NCBI GenBank assembly: GCA_035565355.1
Contig: DATMSM010000029.1
Span: 1-64,000 of the forward strand
Direction: 5' to 3'
Source: Ga0074130 sp035565355
Lineage (GTDB): Bacteria; Pseudomonadota; Gammaproteobacteria; Burkholderiales; Rhodocyclaceae
Length of the DNA: 64,000 nt
Made by a program: the position numbers and the translations under genes. The notes under the pieces were generated by a model. It ran no database searches, was not told where the DNA came from, and worked only from the letters and a program-made list of their open reading frames with translations. Positions within the stretch are counted from its first letter, which is position 1, and every line of letters starts with the position of its first letter. Positions 19,501 to 28,964 of the stretch are shown one piece after another.

Positions 19501-21705
19501 TTAACGCAGTGCCAGGGCGTCGTTGACGATGCGCGGTGTGATGAACACCAGCAATTCGGTCTTGCCGCGCTGCGTACGCGTCGTCTTGAACAGGAAGCCG
19601 ACGTAGGGCAGATCGCCAAGGAAGGGGACCCGCTCCTGGGCATCGTTGTCAGTCTCGCGGTAGAAGCCGCCAATGACCACGGTGCCACCATTTTCGACCA
19701 TGACCGTGGTATTCACGGTATTACGGTCCAGCGTATTGGCACCGCCCGCTCCAAGCGCCAGGGTGCTCTTCGCAATCTTTAGATCGAGGCCTATCCGGTT
19801 GTCCGGACTGATGGCCGGCGTCACCTCCAAGGTCAGCGGTGCGTTATAGGTCGTATAAATGGGCAGACCCGTCTGCGCGTTGATACCGGTCACCGCCGTT
19901 GTCTGTTGCAGGTTCTCGATCTTGGCCGGTTTGCGATTCTGCGTCACGACACGGGGCGAGGAGACCGTCTTGCCACGGTTATCGACTTCCGCAGCGGCAA
20001 GCTCCATGCGCAGCAGCTTGCCGGCCTTGGTGTTGAACAGCATCATGTTCATCCGCGAGGAACCGGTCAAGTTGTAGTTTGCGCCGAATGCCACGCCATC
20101 CGACTTGAACTGATACTCGCTGAGAAAACTATCTTCACTCGGAAAGTCCACTCGTCCCACGCCAAAACCAAGGCGATTGCTTCCCCCGAGACCGTAACTC
20201 TTGGCGTCAAAAAGATTCAGGCGCACCCCAAGATCGCGCGTGAAAGCTGTATTCACTTCAACGATACGCGCCTCAACCAGAACCTGCTTGGGTGGTACAT
20301 CTACTTCCCGGATCAGATCGCGAATCTGATCAACCACCTGCTGCACGTCACGAACGAAGAGTTTGTTGGTGGAGGAATGGAAGGACAGCACCCCACGCGA
20401 CGACATGATGCCCTTGAGTTTCATGCTGGTACTGGCACTCGCCTGACCGCCGGCTCCCGGAGTAGCGGCCGTGATCGGCGTCAAAGCATTGGTCGAGGAG
20501 TCGTTCTGGGCCACGCGTATCAGCTTCTCTACATCATCGCCTGATACATAGTTCAGCTGAAAGGTCTCCGTCACCAGCGGCGAGGTCTCATTGGCGCGGG
20601 CCAGTTCGTCGGCGAGGTCCGAATCGCGGCGCATTAGGACATCACGCGCACCAAAGATGACCAGATCCGGGCGCAGACGCATGCCCGCACCCGTCTGCGC
20701 CAGCACCAGGTCGATCGCCTGGTCATACGGCATATTGTCCAGCGTCACCGTGACCTTGCGGCCGTTCAGCGAAGGATCAACAATCACATTGCGGGCAGAG
20801 ATTTCGGCCAGGGTACGCAACACCATGGTCAGGTCGGCGTCGTAGAAGTTGATGGAAACCTTCTTACCCTCCTGTCCATGCGGCACCAAGCGGTTGGTTT
20901 CTGCCGCCGACAAGGGGATGATCTCGATCTTGAGTTGATTGTTAACCACCTGCGCCTGGTGACGCCATGGGCCCTTGGCGAAAATTTCGACACGCGCTTG
21001 ATTGCCCTTGCTACTGGTGGCGACATGCGTCACCGGCGTTGCGAAATCGTTTACATCGCGTCGGCTCAGGAGGCGGTCAGGAATGATCGTGTCCTGCATA
21101 TCGACCACGACACCAGTCCCGGTACGGCGCACGTCGAGGGGAATCGAGCCGTCGCTGAGATCAAGAAGAATCTGGGCCTGGCCTTGCTCGCCGCGCCGGA
21201 AAACCAGGTCACGTACCGAATTCATGTCTTCGCTACGGACGGCCTTGGCGGGCAAACTCGCGCCGGTGGTGCTGGCAGCAGCGCCGGAAGGCATTTTCTG
21301 GCTAAACGGTGCCAGCTTGATCACCAAGGAATTACCCTTCAACTCGGCGTCATAGCCAGTTGCCGCCACCATGGAAAGCACGAGCCGCGTCTGCTGCTCG
21401 GTCTGCACGAACTGCATGTTGCGCAAGCCGCCAGAATTAACCGGATAGGATGCCTTGCCCGACTGGTTAGCGACACCAGGAAAGTCGAACACGATGCGCG
21501 CCGGCTCCTTGGTTGTCCAGGCCGACGGTACGGCAGGCAGGGCCTGCGCAAAATCGATCTCGACGTAGAGCTGATCACCTAGCTGCTGGGTTCTGACCTC
21601 GCGGATCGAGTTGGCAGCGCCCGGCATGTCGGCAGCAACTGCCGGAGCAAGCGTACAGGTAGCTGCCATCAGCAGGCCGGCGAAACGAATGATAAGTTGC
21701 TTCAT
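19501..21705 (-). CDS. pilQ: Type IV pilus secretin PilQ
   Basis: Forms the outer-membrane channel for type IV pili. The 734-residue precursor has a signal peptide (LLMAATCTLAPAVAA), N-terminal AMIN domains that bind peptidoglycan, an STN/secretin N0 domain beginning KKVSINFYDADL, then N1 domains. The C-terminal secretin domain has VLVEARIVEVN and TVVIGGFYRETD. It is the last gene of pilMNOPQ, adjoining pilP by one base, and is followed by a terminator. Confidence 0.96.
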   Translation of the reverse strand: MKQLIIRFAGLLMAATCTLAPAVAADMPGAANSIREVRTQQLGDQLYVEIDFAQALPAVPSAWTTKEPARIVFDFPGVANQSGKASYPVNSGGLRNMQFVQTEQQTRLVLSMVAATGYDAELKGNSLVIKLAPFSQKMPSGAAASTTGASLPAKAVRSEDMNSVRDLVFRRGEQGQAQILLDLSDGSIPLDVRRTGTGVVVDMQDTIIPDRLLSRRDVNDFATPVTHVATSSKGNQARVEIFAKGPWRHQAQVVNNQLKIEIIPLSAAETNRLVPHGQEGKKVSINFYDADLTMVLRTLAEISARNVIVDPSLNGRKVTVTLDNMPYDQAIDLVLAQTGAGMRLRPDLVIFGARDVLMRRDSDLADELARANETSPLVTETFQLNYVSGDDVEKLIRVAQNDSSTNALTPITAATPGAGGQASASTSMKLKGIMSSRGVLSFHSSTNKLFVRDVQQVVDQIRDLIREVDVPPKQVLVEARIVEVNTAFTRDLGVRLNLFDAKSYGLGGSNRLGFGVGRVDFPSEDSFLSEYQFKSDGVAFGANYNLTGSSRMNMMLFNTKAGKLLRMELAAAEVDNRGKTVSSPRVVTQNRKPAKIENLQQTTAVTGINAQTGLPIYTTYNAPLTLEVTPAISPDNRIGLDLKIAKSTLALGAGGANTLDRNTVNTTVMVENGGTVVIGGFYRETDNDAQERVPFLGDLPYVGFLFKTTRTQRGKTELLVFITPRIVNDALALR

Positions 21706-22232
21706 TATTTAGCTCCTTCGTCCTGCTGCAGGTACAGGATCTTTTCTCGTTGTACCCAAAGATCGTTGGCGTCTTTGACCGTTTCGGAAATGCGCATCTG
21801 CGTTTTGCTGATCTCGACAATCTTCCCGTAGTTGGGGCCGACATAGTTCCCGACCGTCACATGCTTGGGCTTTTCCGGGGTCTGTATCACCGCGTAAGTT
21901 TTGCCCTGATAGGCGACGATACCGATCAGGCGCATTGACTCCAGCGGAAAGCCTTCCAGATATTCGGGTGCGCGACCGGCAGACGGATTGCTCTTGTCAG
22001 TGAGCGAACTGCCGTCCCGTGTCTTGACCTTCTCAGAGGAGAAAGGTGACTCGAGACCCTTAGCCAAATAGCTGACGATGGGCGGCGTGAATATCGGCGG
22101 TGGCTCTTGTACACTGCCCTTGATGCCCTTGGACTCCTCGTCCATCCAGGCCTTGATATCGCCATGCTCCTCGCTGCTGCAGGCAGCAAGAAACAGACAC
22201 CCAAGAATGGCACAAAGGCGCTTGCGCATCAC
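21705..22232 (-). CDS. pilP: Type IV pilus assembly lipoprotein PilP
   Basis: An inner-membrane lipoprotein linking the PilN/PilO complex to the PilQ secretin. The 175-residue protein has a lipobox with Cys18 (FLAACSS), a proline-rich linker and a C-terminal beta domain with VGNYVGPNYGKIVEI. Its ATG overlaps the pilO stop. Confidence 0.94.
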   Translation of the reverse strand: MMRKRLCAILGCLFLAACSSEEHGDIKAWMDEESKGIKGSVQEPPPIFTPPIVSYLAKGLESPFSSEKVKTRDGSSLTDKSNPSAGRAPEYLEGFPLESMRLIGIVAYQGKTYAVIQTPEKPKHVTVGNYVGPNYGKIVEISKTQMRISETVKDANDLWVQREKILYLQQDEGAK

Positions 22233-22891
22233 TTGCGAGCCCCCTTCTTCTGTTGTGCAATTTCCTCGTCATCGAGGTAACGGAAAGTCTTGGCAACCGT
22301 ATTCAAGGTCAGCGTCGAATCCCGTGCGACAACGATATCGAGATTGTTCAGCGTCACGATGCGCGACAGCTTGGCAACGTCTCCAGCGAAGGCACCCAGC
22401 TCATGGTAGGTCCCGGACAGGCGAATCTTGATGGGCAGTTCGGCATAGAAGTCTTTGCGCGCCTCTGCCATGGGCTGGAAAAGATCGAATTGCAAGCCCT
22501 GCCCCACACCGGCCTGATTGATGTCGACCAGCAGTTTCTCCACTTCGGACGCATTCGGCAACTGCTTCAGCAAAGCGCCAAAAGTGCGGTTGATTTCTTC
22601 CAACTGTTTGCGATGTGCGTCCAGATTGACGGCTTGTCTTTTCTTGTTCAGCCACTCTTCGCGCAAGCTCGCTTCCTGTTCGCGCGCCACATCCAGCTCG
22701 TCAAGCTGCGGCTTCCAGCCAAACCAGCCGGCGGCCGCAATCAGGGCGACAAGCACCAGTACCAAGATGACAACCTTGGGCGCCAGCGGCCACAGACCGG
22801 GATCATTGGGATCCAGCGTACGGAAGTCGTCCGCCAACTGCTGGAAGTTGAATTTGGGCGCGGCCGGCGCCGAAGCAGTTTTCAGTTTCAC
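22229..22891 (-). CDS. pilO: Type IV pilus assembly protein PilO
   Basis: A bitopic inner-membrane protein that pairs with PilN in the alignment complex. The 220-residue protein has an N-terminal cytoplasmic segment, one membrane helix at about 33-52 and a coiled-coil stretch (LREEWLNKKRQAVNLDAHRKQ region). A ferredoxin-like domain with FDLFQPM and the YHELGAFAGDVAKL motif follows. It overlaps its neighbours by four bases at each end. Confidence 0.94.
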   Translation of the reverse strand: MKLKTASAPAAPKFNFQQLADDFRTLDPNDPGLWPLAPKVVILVLVLVALIAAAGWFGWKPQLDELDVAREQEASLREEWLNKKRQAVNLDAHRKQLEEINRTFGALLKQLPNASEVEKLLVDINQAGVGQGLQFDLFQPMAEARKDFYAELPIKIRLSGTYHELGAFAGDVAKLSRIVTLNNLDIVVARDSTLTLNTVAKTFRYLDDEEIAQQKKGARK

Positions 22892-23469
22892 CGTGCTTTC
22901 CTCTTCGGGCCGGCGGCGTCAGCCTTGACTTCGCGCTTGATGTTCACAAACATATTGAACGCGCTCAGACGGCGCCCACCCACCACTTCGGCCTGGATCT
23001 GTACCAACTCCGGTCTCTCAAAGATCGGCGATGCTTCAAGATTGCGCATCAGGGCGGAAACCCGGGCGTTGGCCTGGGCATAGCCCTGGATATTGATGCG
23101 TTGATCGACCTGGGTGAGCTTCTTTAGATAAACCCCCTCCGGCACCCGCTCGGCAAACTCGTTGAACACATGCACGGTCTCGGCGCGATTGGCCTCCAGC
23201 AATTCGATTACGCGTTTGCGGGCCAGCAGGGCCTCTGTCTGCTGCTTCAGGCTCTTGATTTCGGCGATCTGCTTGTCCAGGATCGCGATTTCCGAACGTA
23301 GAAAATCGTTGGCATCGTTCTGCCGGTCGATCCGCTCTGCGATGATGGTATGCCCTATCCCCCATACCACGACGGCAGCCACGAACACAACGCCCAACAA
23401 GGCATAGAACTGTGAGCGTCGGCTCTTGCGTTTCTCCTCGCGGTGAGGAAGAAGATTGATCCGCATCAT
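22888..23469 (-). CDS. pilN: Type IV pilus assembly protein PilN
   Basis: An inner-membrane partner of PilM and PilO. The 193-residue protein begins with the PilM-binding motif INLLPHRE at residues 4-11, then a membrane helix at about 22-45, a coiled coil and a ferredoxin-like periplasmic domain. It is coupled to pilM and pilO by ATGA overlaps. Confidence 0.95.
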   Translation of the reverse strand: MMRINLLPHREEKRKSRRSQFYALLGVVFVAAVVVWGIGHTIIAERIDRQNDANDFLRSEIAILDKQIAEIKSLKQQTEALLARKRVIELLEANRAETVHVFNEFAERVPEGVYLKKLTQVDQRINIQGYAQANARVSALMRNLEASPIFERPELVQIQAEVVGGRRLSAFNMFVNIKREVKADAAGPKRKAR

Positions 23470-24545
23470 TGATCAAATCTCCGCAAGGCCAGGCCGCAAG
23501 CCACCATCAGCGCCGGAGCGTCAGCCAGCAGGCGCTTGGGCTTGATTTTGGGCGAAGTCGTCATGCCGGCAAAGGGATTGGCACGCAGCGTCTCGATCTG
23601 GGTGCGCGTCGAAACCGCCGCCTCCACCCCTTCGATCAGCGCACCGCCACCGGCTAGCAGGACATAATTCACCTGGGTATGCGGGGTCGAAGTGTAGAAA
23701 AACTGCAGTGCTCGTGAAACCTCCAGAGCCAGCGCCTCAAGGAAGGGCTGCAGCAGTTCCGAGTCGTAATTGTCCGGCGGCGAATCATCGCGCTTCAGGG
23801 CTTCCGCCTCTTCGGCGCTCATGCCGTAGACGCGCATGATGTCGCGGGTCAGTTGGCCGCCGCCAAAGGCTTGCTCACGGGTGTACAGCACCTCGTCATT
23901 GCGGGTAAAGGTGAAGCGGGCAGTATTTGCGCCGATATCGGCCAAGGCGAGAATCGCATCACGGCCGCCATGGGGTAACTGCTGCACGGCCTCGGCCATG
24001 GCGCTCTGGGTAGCGAAGGACTCGACATCCATGACCACCGGGCGCAGATCAGCCGCTTCGGCACAGGCCACGCGATCCTCGATCTTCTCCTTGCGCGAGG
24101 CGGCAATCATGACCTCGACGTCCTCGGGATTGTTGGGCATGGGGCCGATGACCTGAAAGTCCAGGTTCACCTCCTCCAGTGCAAACGGAATGTATTGGTT
24201 GGCCTCGGATTCGACCTGAATCTCCATTTCCTGCTCACGCAGATGCGCGGGCAGGATGATTTTCTTGGTGATGACGGCCGCCGACGGCAAAGCCATCGCC
24301 ACATAGCGGGTTGTCGTGCCGAGACGCTTCCAGGCACGGCGCACCGTATCGGCAACCCCTTCAAGGTTGACAATATTGCCGTCCGAGACTGCCTCCCTGG
24401 GCAGGGGCTCGATTGCATAGCGCTCAACCCGGTACTTGCCCTTGCCGTCATCCACCAGCTCGACCATCTTGACGGAGGTCGAGCTGATATCCATGCCCAG
24501 CAAGGGTCGCGCCTTCGGATTGAAGATCGACAGATCAATCTGCAA
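23466..24545 (-). CDS. pilM: Type IV pilus assembly ATPase-like protein PilM
   Basis: An actin/FtsA-like cytoplasmic protein that binds the PilN N terminus. Its 359 residues show LLGMDISSTSVKMVEL and LADIGANTARFTF nucleotide motifs and LLAGGGALIEGVE. It is the first gene of pilMNOPQ and diverges from mrcA across a 162-base AT-rich gap, which must hold promoters for both directions. Confidence 0.95.
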   Translation of the reverse strand: MQIDLSIFNPKARPLLGMDISSTSVKMVELVDDGKGKYRVERYAIEPLPREAVSDGNIVNLEGVADTVRRAWKRLGTTTRYVAMALPSAAVITKKIILPAHLREQEMEIQVESEANQYIPFALEEVNLDFQVIGPMPNNPEDVEVMIAASRKEKIEDRVACAEAADLRPVVMDVESFATQSAMAEAVQQLPHGGRDAILALADIGANTARFTFTRNDEVLYTREQAFGGGQLTRDIMRVYGMSAEEAEALKRDDSPPDNYDSELLQPFLEALALEVSRALQFFYTSTPHTQVNYVLLAGGGALIEGVEAAVSTRTQIETLRANPFAGMTTSPKIKPKRLLADAPALMVACGLALRRFDQ

Positions 24546-24695
24546 TGGAAATCCCTTTAAAAATTAGCAAATTACAATGCTATGTGATACTTTACTTGAG
24601 ATACTAACAACAACTATTCAGAGTGTAAAAGAAAGAAACACTAGCCAGCTTAAGGTGTTGGATTCCTACAACGAGTGATGCCATAAACAGGCCTG

Positions 24696-24701
24696 TATAA
24701 T
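24696..24701 (+). promoter_or_regulatory. -10 element of mrcA
   Basis: A consensus TATAAT ends six bases before the mrcA GTG, placing the predicted +1 on the start codon. No good -35 is seen at 16-18 bases. The rest of 24546-24707 is AT-rich with no gene. Confidence 0.5.
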
Positions 24702-24707
24702 CCCCCT

Positions 24708-27095
24708 GTGCCTTCGATCAAATTCCCGCCCCTGCCCAAGCTCCCGCCGCTGCCGCCTGCCGCCCGCTGGATTCTCTACCCGCTGATCGCCGTTGTCGGC
24801 ACCGGTTTGATCGCCGCCGCCATGGTTGCCATCGTGACCATCGTGCTATACCCCCAACTACCTTCGCTGGAAGCCCTCACCGACTACCGCCCCAAGGTCC
24901 CTTTGCGGGTTTACACGGCTGACGGCTACCTGATCGGGGAATTCGGCGAGGAAAGACGCCACCCGGTACATATCGACAACGTTCCGGCGCTGATGAAGCA
25001 TGCCATTCTGGCCGCCGAGGACGAACGTTTCTTCACTCACCCCGGGGTGGATGTCCTCGGAGTGTTGCGCGCGGCCTACTCCAATGTGGTCAGCGGCGGC
25101 AAGGCACAGGGCGCTTCAACCATCACCATGCAGGTGGCGCGCAACTTCTTCCTGACCCGGGAAAAGACGCTGACGCGCAAGCTCTATGAGGTCCTGCTGG
25201 CGCTCAAGATCGAGGCCAGCCTGTCCAAGAACGAGATTCTTCAGCTCTACATCAATCAGATTTACCTCGGCCAGCGCGCCTACGGCTTCGCCTCCGCCGC
25301 CCAAATCTATTTCGGCAAGACACTGAATCAATTAACGCCGGCCGAAGCCGCCATGCTCGCCGGCCTGCCCAAGGCCCCCTCGTCCTACAACCCGGTTGCC
25401 AACCCCAAGCGGGCGCAATTGCGTCAGTTTTATGTGCTGCGCCGCATGGCCGAACTGGGTTATCTCGATGCCGATCAATACGGCGCCGCCAAGCAGCAGC
25501 ACCTGAACGTCAAGCGCAGCGTCAACGACTTTGGCACGCGCGCCGACTATGTCGCCGAAATGGCGCGCCAGATCGCGGTCGAGCGCTACTCCGAAGAAGC
25601 CTACAACCAGGGTCTGCGTGTCGTCACCACCATCGTCAAGGCCGAACAGGACGCGGCCAATGCCAGCTTGCGCAAGGGCGTGCTCGACTATGACCGGCGC
25701 CATGGCTATCGCGGTGCTGAGAAGTTCATCGACCCCAAGGAGTTCGCCAAGAATACCGAGGAGGAGTACGAAGACGCGCTCTCGGATATCACCGAGGTAG
25801 ACGATCTGCCGCCCGCCCTGGTACTGGATGCCAGCCCGACTCAGGTCAAGGCTTACCGGCGCGGTGGCGAAATGGTTACGCTCAGCGGCGACGCACTCAA
25901 GTTCGCCACCCGCATGCTGGACGACAAGGCCCCCGCCAACAAGCGCCTGCGCCGTGGCGCCGTGATCCGCCTGATTGCCGGCCCCAACGACAAGCAACCC
26001 TGGCTGATTGCCCAGCAGCCCGAGGTCGAGGCTGCCTTCGTCGCCGCCAGCCCGATCGACGGCGCAGTGCGCGCCCTGGTCGGCGGCTTCGACTTCAACC
26101 GCAACAAGTTCAACCACGTTACCCAGGCCTGGCGCCAGCCGGGCTCCGCCTTCAAGCCCTTCATCTATTCAGCGGCACTGGAAAAGGGCTACACCGCGGC
26201 TTCAATCGTGCCGGACGAACCCATCGTCATCTCGGCCGAAGAAACCGGTTCGCAAGCCTGGGAACCGAAGAATTACGACGGCAAGTACGAAGGGCCCATG
26301 ACCCTGCGCACCGGGCTCGCCAAGTCCAAGAACATGGTCTCCATCCGCCTGCTCAAGGGCATAGGCCCGCGCTACGCGCAGGACTACATCACCCGCTTCG
26401 GCTTCGAGGCGGAAAAGCACCCGCCCTACCTGACCATGGCGCTCGGCGCCGGCTCGGTCACGCCGTGGCAGCAGCTCGCCGCCTATTCGGTTTTCGCCAA
26501 CGGCGGCTACCGCATCCAGCCTTTCATCGTGCGCCAGATACAGTCCGCCGACGGCAAGGTGCTGGCAGAGTTCAAGCCCACCATCGCCGGCGAGGAGCAG
26601 GTCATCGAGCCGCGCAATGCCTACATCATGGACAGCATGCTGCACGATGTGGTCAGGCGCGGTACCGCCACCCGCGCGCGCGCCGCGCTCAAGCGCGACG
26701 ACCTGGCCGGCAAGACCGGTACCACCAATGACTATATCGATGCATGGTTCTGCGGCTACCAGCCAACCGTGGTCGGCATCGCCTGGATAGGTTTCGACCA
26801 GCCCAAGCGCATGGGCAGTGGTGAAACCGGCGGCACGGCCGCGCTGCCGATCTGGATAGGCTATATGGACAAGGCGCTCAAGGGCGTGCCGGAAACCTTT
26901 ATGGACATGCCGGAAGGCCTGACCGCGGTAGCCACGCAAGATCCTTCGGGCAGAGTACAGAAGGAGCTGATCTACAAAGAACAGCTACCGGCCGAGGAAG
27001 GCCCTCTGGACACGCCCGAACCGCTGCCCACCACGGGACCGCCGCCCGCGCCGGCCCCCGTATCGGACGCCAAGCCCAGGGCGATCGTGCGCTAA
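24708..27095 (+). CDS. mrcA: Penicillin-binding protein 1A
   Basis: A bifunctional peptidoglycan glycosyltransferase and transpeptidase in the inner membrane. The 795-residue protein has a short Pro-rich cytoplasmic tail and a membrane helix at about 25-48. The GT51 domain carries EDERFFTHPGVD and the transpeptidase domain carries PGSAFKPF (active Ser), SKN and KTGTT. A Pro-rich tail ends it. The start is GTG; a stop 24 bases upstream limits alternatives. No ribosome site is present and TATAAT lies right before the start, so it may be leaderless. It diverges from pilM, as in many proteobacteria. Confidence 0.96.
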   Translation: MPSIKFPPLPKLPPLPPAARWILYPLIAVVGTGLIAAAMVAIVTIVLYPQLPSLEALTDYRPKVPLRVYTADGYLIGEFGEERRHPVHIDNVPALMKHAILAAEDERFFTHPGVDVLGVLRAAYSNVVSGGKAQGASTITMQVARNFFLTREKTLTRKLYEVLLALKIEASLSKNEILQLYINQIYLGQRAYGFASAAQIYFGKTLNQLTPAEAAMLAGLPKAPSSYNPVANPKRAQLRQFYVLRRMAELGYLDADQYGAAKQQHLNVKRSVNDFGTRADYVAEMARQIAVERYSEEAYNQGLRVVTTIVKAEQDAANASLRKGVLDYDRRHGYRGAEKFIDPKEFAKNTEEEYEDALSDITEVDDLPPALVLDASPTQVKAYRRGGEMVTLSGDALKFATRMLDDKAPANKRLRRGAVIRLIAGPNDKQPWLIAQQPEVEAAFVAASPIDGAVRALVGGFDFNRNKFNHVTQAWRQPGSAFKPFIYSAALEKGYTAASIVPDEPIVISAEETGSQAWEPKNYDGKYEGPMTLRTGLAKSKNMVSIRLLKGIGPRYAQDYITRFGFEAEKHPPYLTMALGAGSVTPWQQLAAYSVFANGGYRIQPFIVRQIQSADGKVLAEFKPTIAGEEQVIEPRNAYIMDSMLHDVVRRGTATRARAALKRDDLAGKTGTTNDYIDAWFCGYQPTVVGIAWIGFDQPKRMGSGETGGTAALPIWIGYMDKALKGVPETFMDMPEGLTAVATQDPSGRVQKELIYKEQLPAEEGPLDTPEPLPTTGPPPAPAPVSDAKPRAIVR

Positions 27096-27100
27096 ACCCC

Positions 27101-27136
27101 GCAGCCTGCCTCCTTCGGACGCAGGCTGCTTTGTTT
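27101..27136 (+). terminator. Terminator of mrcA
   Basis: A nine-bp stem (GCAGCCTGC with GCAGGCTGC), a short inner stem and then TTTGTTT. It lies six bases after the mrcA stop and may also serve cyaY from the other side. Confidence 0.82.
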
Positions 27137-27465
27137 CAGGACAGACTTACCGTCTCTCCCGTCTGCTCGCTCAGACAGCGCGAAATCGCACCGAGCAGCA
27201 GTTCGCCATCGCGGGTGCCGATCCAGCGGCCACCGTCATGGCGGAAATGAAAACCGCCGGAACGCGCCGCCACCCAGATTTCCCGCGCCGCAGTATGGCG
27301 ATTGACGATGATCTTGCTGTCCCCGCCCGTATCCGACTCGCAGGTAATTTCGAGCACACCGCCGTCCTTCAGCTCGAAGTCGATATCGGCCCCGCACGCC
27401 TCCAGCGACTGCTCTATCTGTGCCAGCATCTGATCCGCCAGCGCGTTGAATTCACGCTCTTCCAT
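27136..27465 (-). CDS. cyaY: Iron donor protein CyaY (bacterial frataxin)
   Basis: An iron-binding regulator of Fe-S cluster assembly that interacts with IscS. The 109-residue protein has the acidic first helix (EEREFNALADQMLAQIEQ), then the frataxin strands with VNRHTAAREIWVAARSGGFHF. It diverges from the lptM-lysA pair across a 79-base gap. Confidence 0.94.
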   Translation of the reverse strand: MEEREFNALADQMLAQIEQSLEACGADIDFELKDGGVLEITCESDTGGDSKIIVNRHTAAREIWVAARSGGFHFRHDGGRWIGTRDGELLLGAISRCLSEQTGETVSLS

Positions 27466-27544
27466 TCAGGTCCCTGTTCCTGCTGTGATACCATGCCGCG
27501 GCACAGTCTTTGCGGCCTTGCCGCTGCCTTTATTCCACAAATCC

Positions 27545-27715
27545 ATGCGTCTGCCGCTTCTCCTGACCCTGCTGTTCGCGCTGGCTGCCTGCGGTACGCG
27601 CGGGCCGCTCGAACTGCCACCCGGCCCGCGGCCCAAGCCCGTGTTCGGCGAGAGGAAGCCGACGTCAGTCCAGCAGACGCTGCCCGATAATAGCAACAAT
27701 CCAGTCCCGCAATGA
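27545..27715 (+). CDS. lptM: LptM-like (YifL) small lipoprotein
   Basis: A 56-residue lipoprotein precursor with a lipobox at Cys16 (FALAACGTRG), followed by a short proline-rich tail with GPLELPP. LptM of E. coli supports LptD maturation and sits upstream of the same dapF/lysA region, so this call rests on lipobox, size and position before lysA. Its stop overlaps the lysA start (ATGA). Conservation beyond the lipobox is low. Confidence 0.8.
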   Translation: MRLPLLLTLLFALAACGTRGPLELPPGPRPKPVFGERKPTSVQQTLPDNSNNPVPQ

Positions 27716-28959
27716 GCTTCTTTACCCACCGCGACGGTGTGCTGCACGTCGAAGACCTGCCCCTGCCTGAAATTGCCGCACGCTTCGGCACGCCCACCTA
27801 CGTCTACTCTCGCGCTGCGCTGACGGCGGCCTATAACGCCTACAAGGAAGCGCTCACCGGGCGCGATGCCCTGGTCTGCTATGCGGTCAAGGCCAACTCG
27901 AATCTTGCCATCCTGAACGTCTTTGCTCGCCTCGGTGCCGGCTTCGACATCGTCTCGGGCGGCGAACTGGCGCGCGTCATCGCCGCCGGCGGTGACCCGG
28001 CCAAGGTGGTCTTCTCCGGCGTCGGCAAAGCGGCTGCGGAAATGCGCGCCGCGCTGGAAGCCGGCATTCTCTGCTTCAATGTCGAATCTGCCGCCGAACT
28101 AGAACAGCTCGACGCCGTCGCTGCCAGCCTCGGCAAGAAGGCGCCGATTTCCTTGCGCGTCAATCCGAACGTCGACCCCAAGACGCATCCCTATATCTCG
28201 ACCGGGCTCAAGAGCAACAAGTTCGGCGTCGCCTTCGAGGACGCGCGCAGCCTGTATCGTCGCGCCGCCGCCCTGAAGCATATCGAGATCCACGGCCTCG
28301 ACTGCCATATCGGTTCGCAGCTGCTCGACCCCGCGCCGGCCGCCGAAGCCGCAGAGAAGATACTCGGTCTCGCCGACGAACTCGCCGCCGATGGCATCCA
28401 CCTGAGTCATCTCGACTTTGGTGGCGGCATGGGAATCCAATACAGCGACGAAGTGGTGCCGAGCGCCCGCGAATATCTGGCACAGATCCTCAAGCTCACC
28501 GCCGGGCGCAAGGAAAAGCTGCTGTTTGAACCGGGCCGCTCACTGGTCGGCAATGCCGGCTTGCTGCTAACCCGGGTGGAAGTGCTGAAGCCGGGCAGCG
28601 AGAAGAATTTCGCCATCATCGACGCCGCCATGAACGACCTGATGCGGCCGGCGCTCTACGATGCCTTCCACAACATCGTGCCGGTCTCCGACAGCAAAGT
28701 CCCGCAGCAATGCTGGGAGGTGGTTGGTCCGGTGTGCGAGTCCGGCGATTTTCTCGGCCATGCGCGTGACCTCGCCATCGCCAGCGGTGATCTGCTCGCC
28801 ATCATGTCGGCCGGTGCCTATGGCATGACCATGAGCTCGAACTACAACACGCGCCCGCGCGCCGCCGAGATTCTGGTCGATGGGGCCAAGCCGCACGTCG
28901 CACGTCAGCGCGAACGGGTGAACGAACTGTTCGCGCTCGAATCCGTCGTCCCCGACTGA
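27712..28959 (+). CDS. lysA: Diaminopimelate decarboxylase
   Basis: A PLP enzyme making lysine from meso-diaminopimelate. The 415-residue protein has the PLP lysine in CYAVKANSN, the GGGMGIQY phosphate-binding loop, FEPGRSLVGNAG and the C-terminal cysteine motif VGPVCESGDFLG. It overlaps lptM by four bases and converges with the phospholipase-D gene five bases downstream. Confidence 0.97.
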   Translation: MSFFTHRDGVLHVEDLPLPEIAARFGTPTYVYSRAALTAAYNAYKEALTGRDALVCYAVKANSNLAILNVFARLGAGFDIVSGGELARVIAAGGDPAKVVFSGVGKAAAEMRAALEAGILCFNVESAAELEQLDAVAASLGKKAPISLRVNPNVDPKTHPYISTGLKSNKFGVAFEDARSLYRRAAALKHIEIHGLDCHIGSQLLDPAPAAEAAEKILGLADELAADGIHLSHLDFGGGMGIQYSDEVVPSAREYLAQILKLTAGRKEKLLFEPGRSLVGNAGLLLTRVEVLKPGSEKNFAIIDAAMNDLMRPALYDAFHNIVPVSDSKVPQQCWEVVGPVCESGDFLGHARDLAIASGDLLAIMSAGAYGMTMSSNYNTRPRAAEILVDGAKPHVARQRERVNELFALESVVPD

Positions 28960-28964
28960 AGCGC

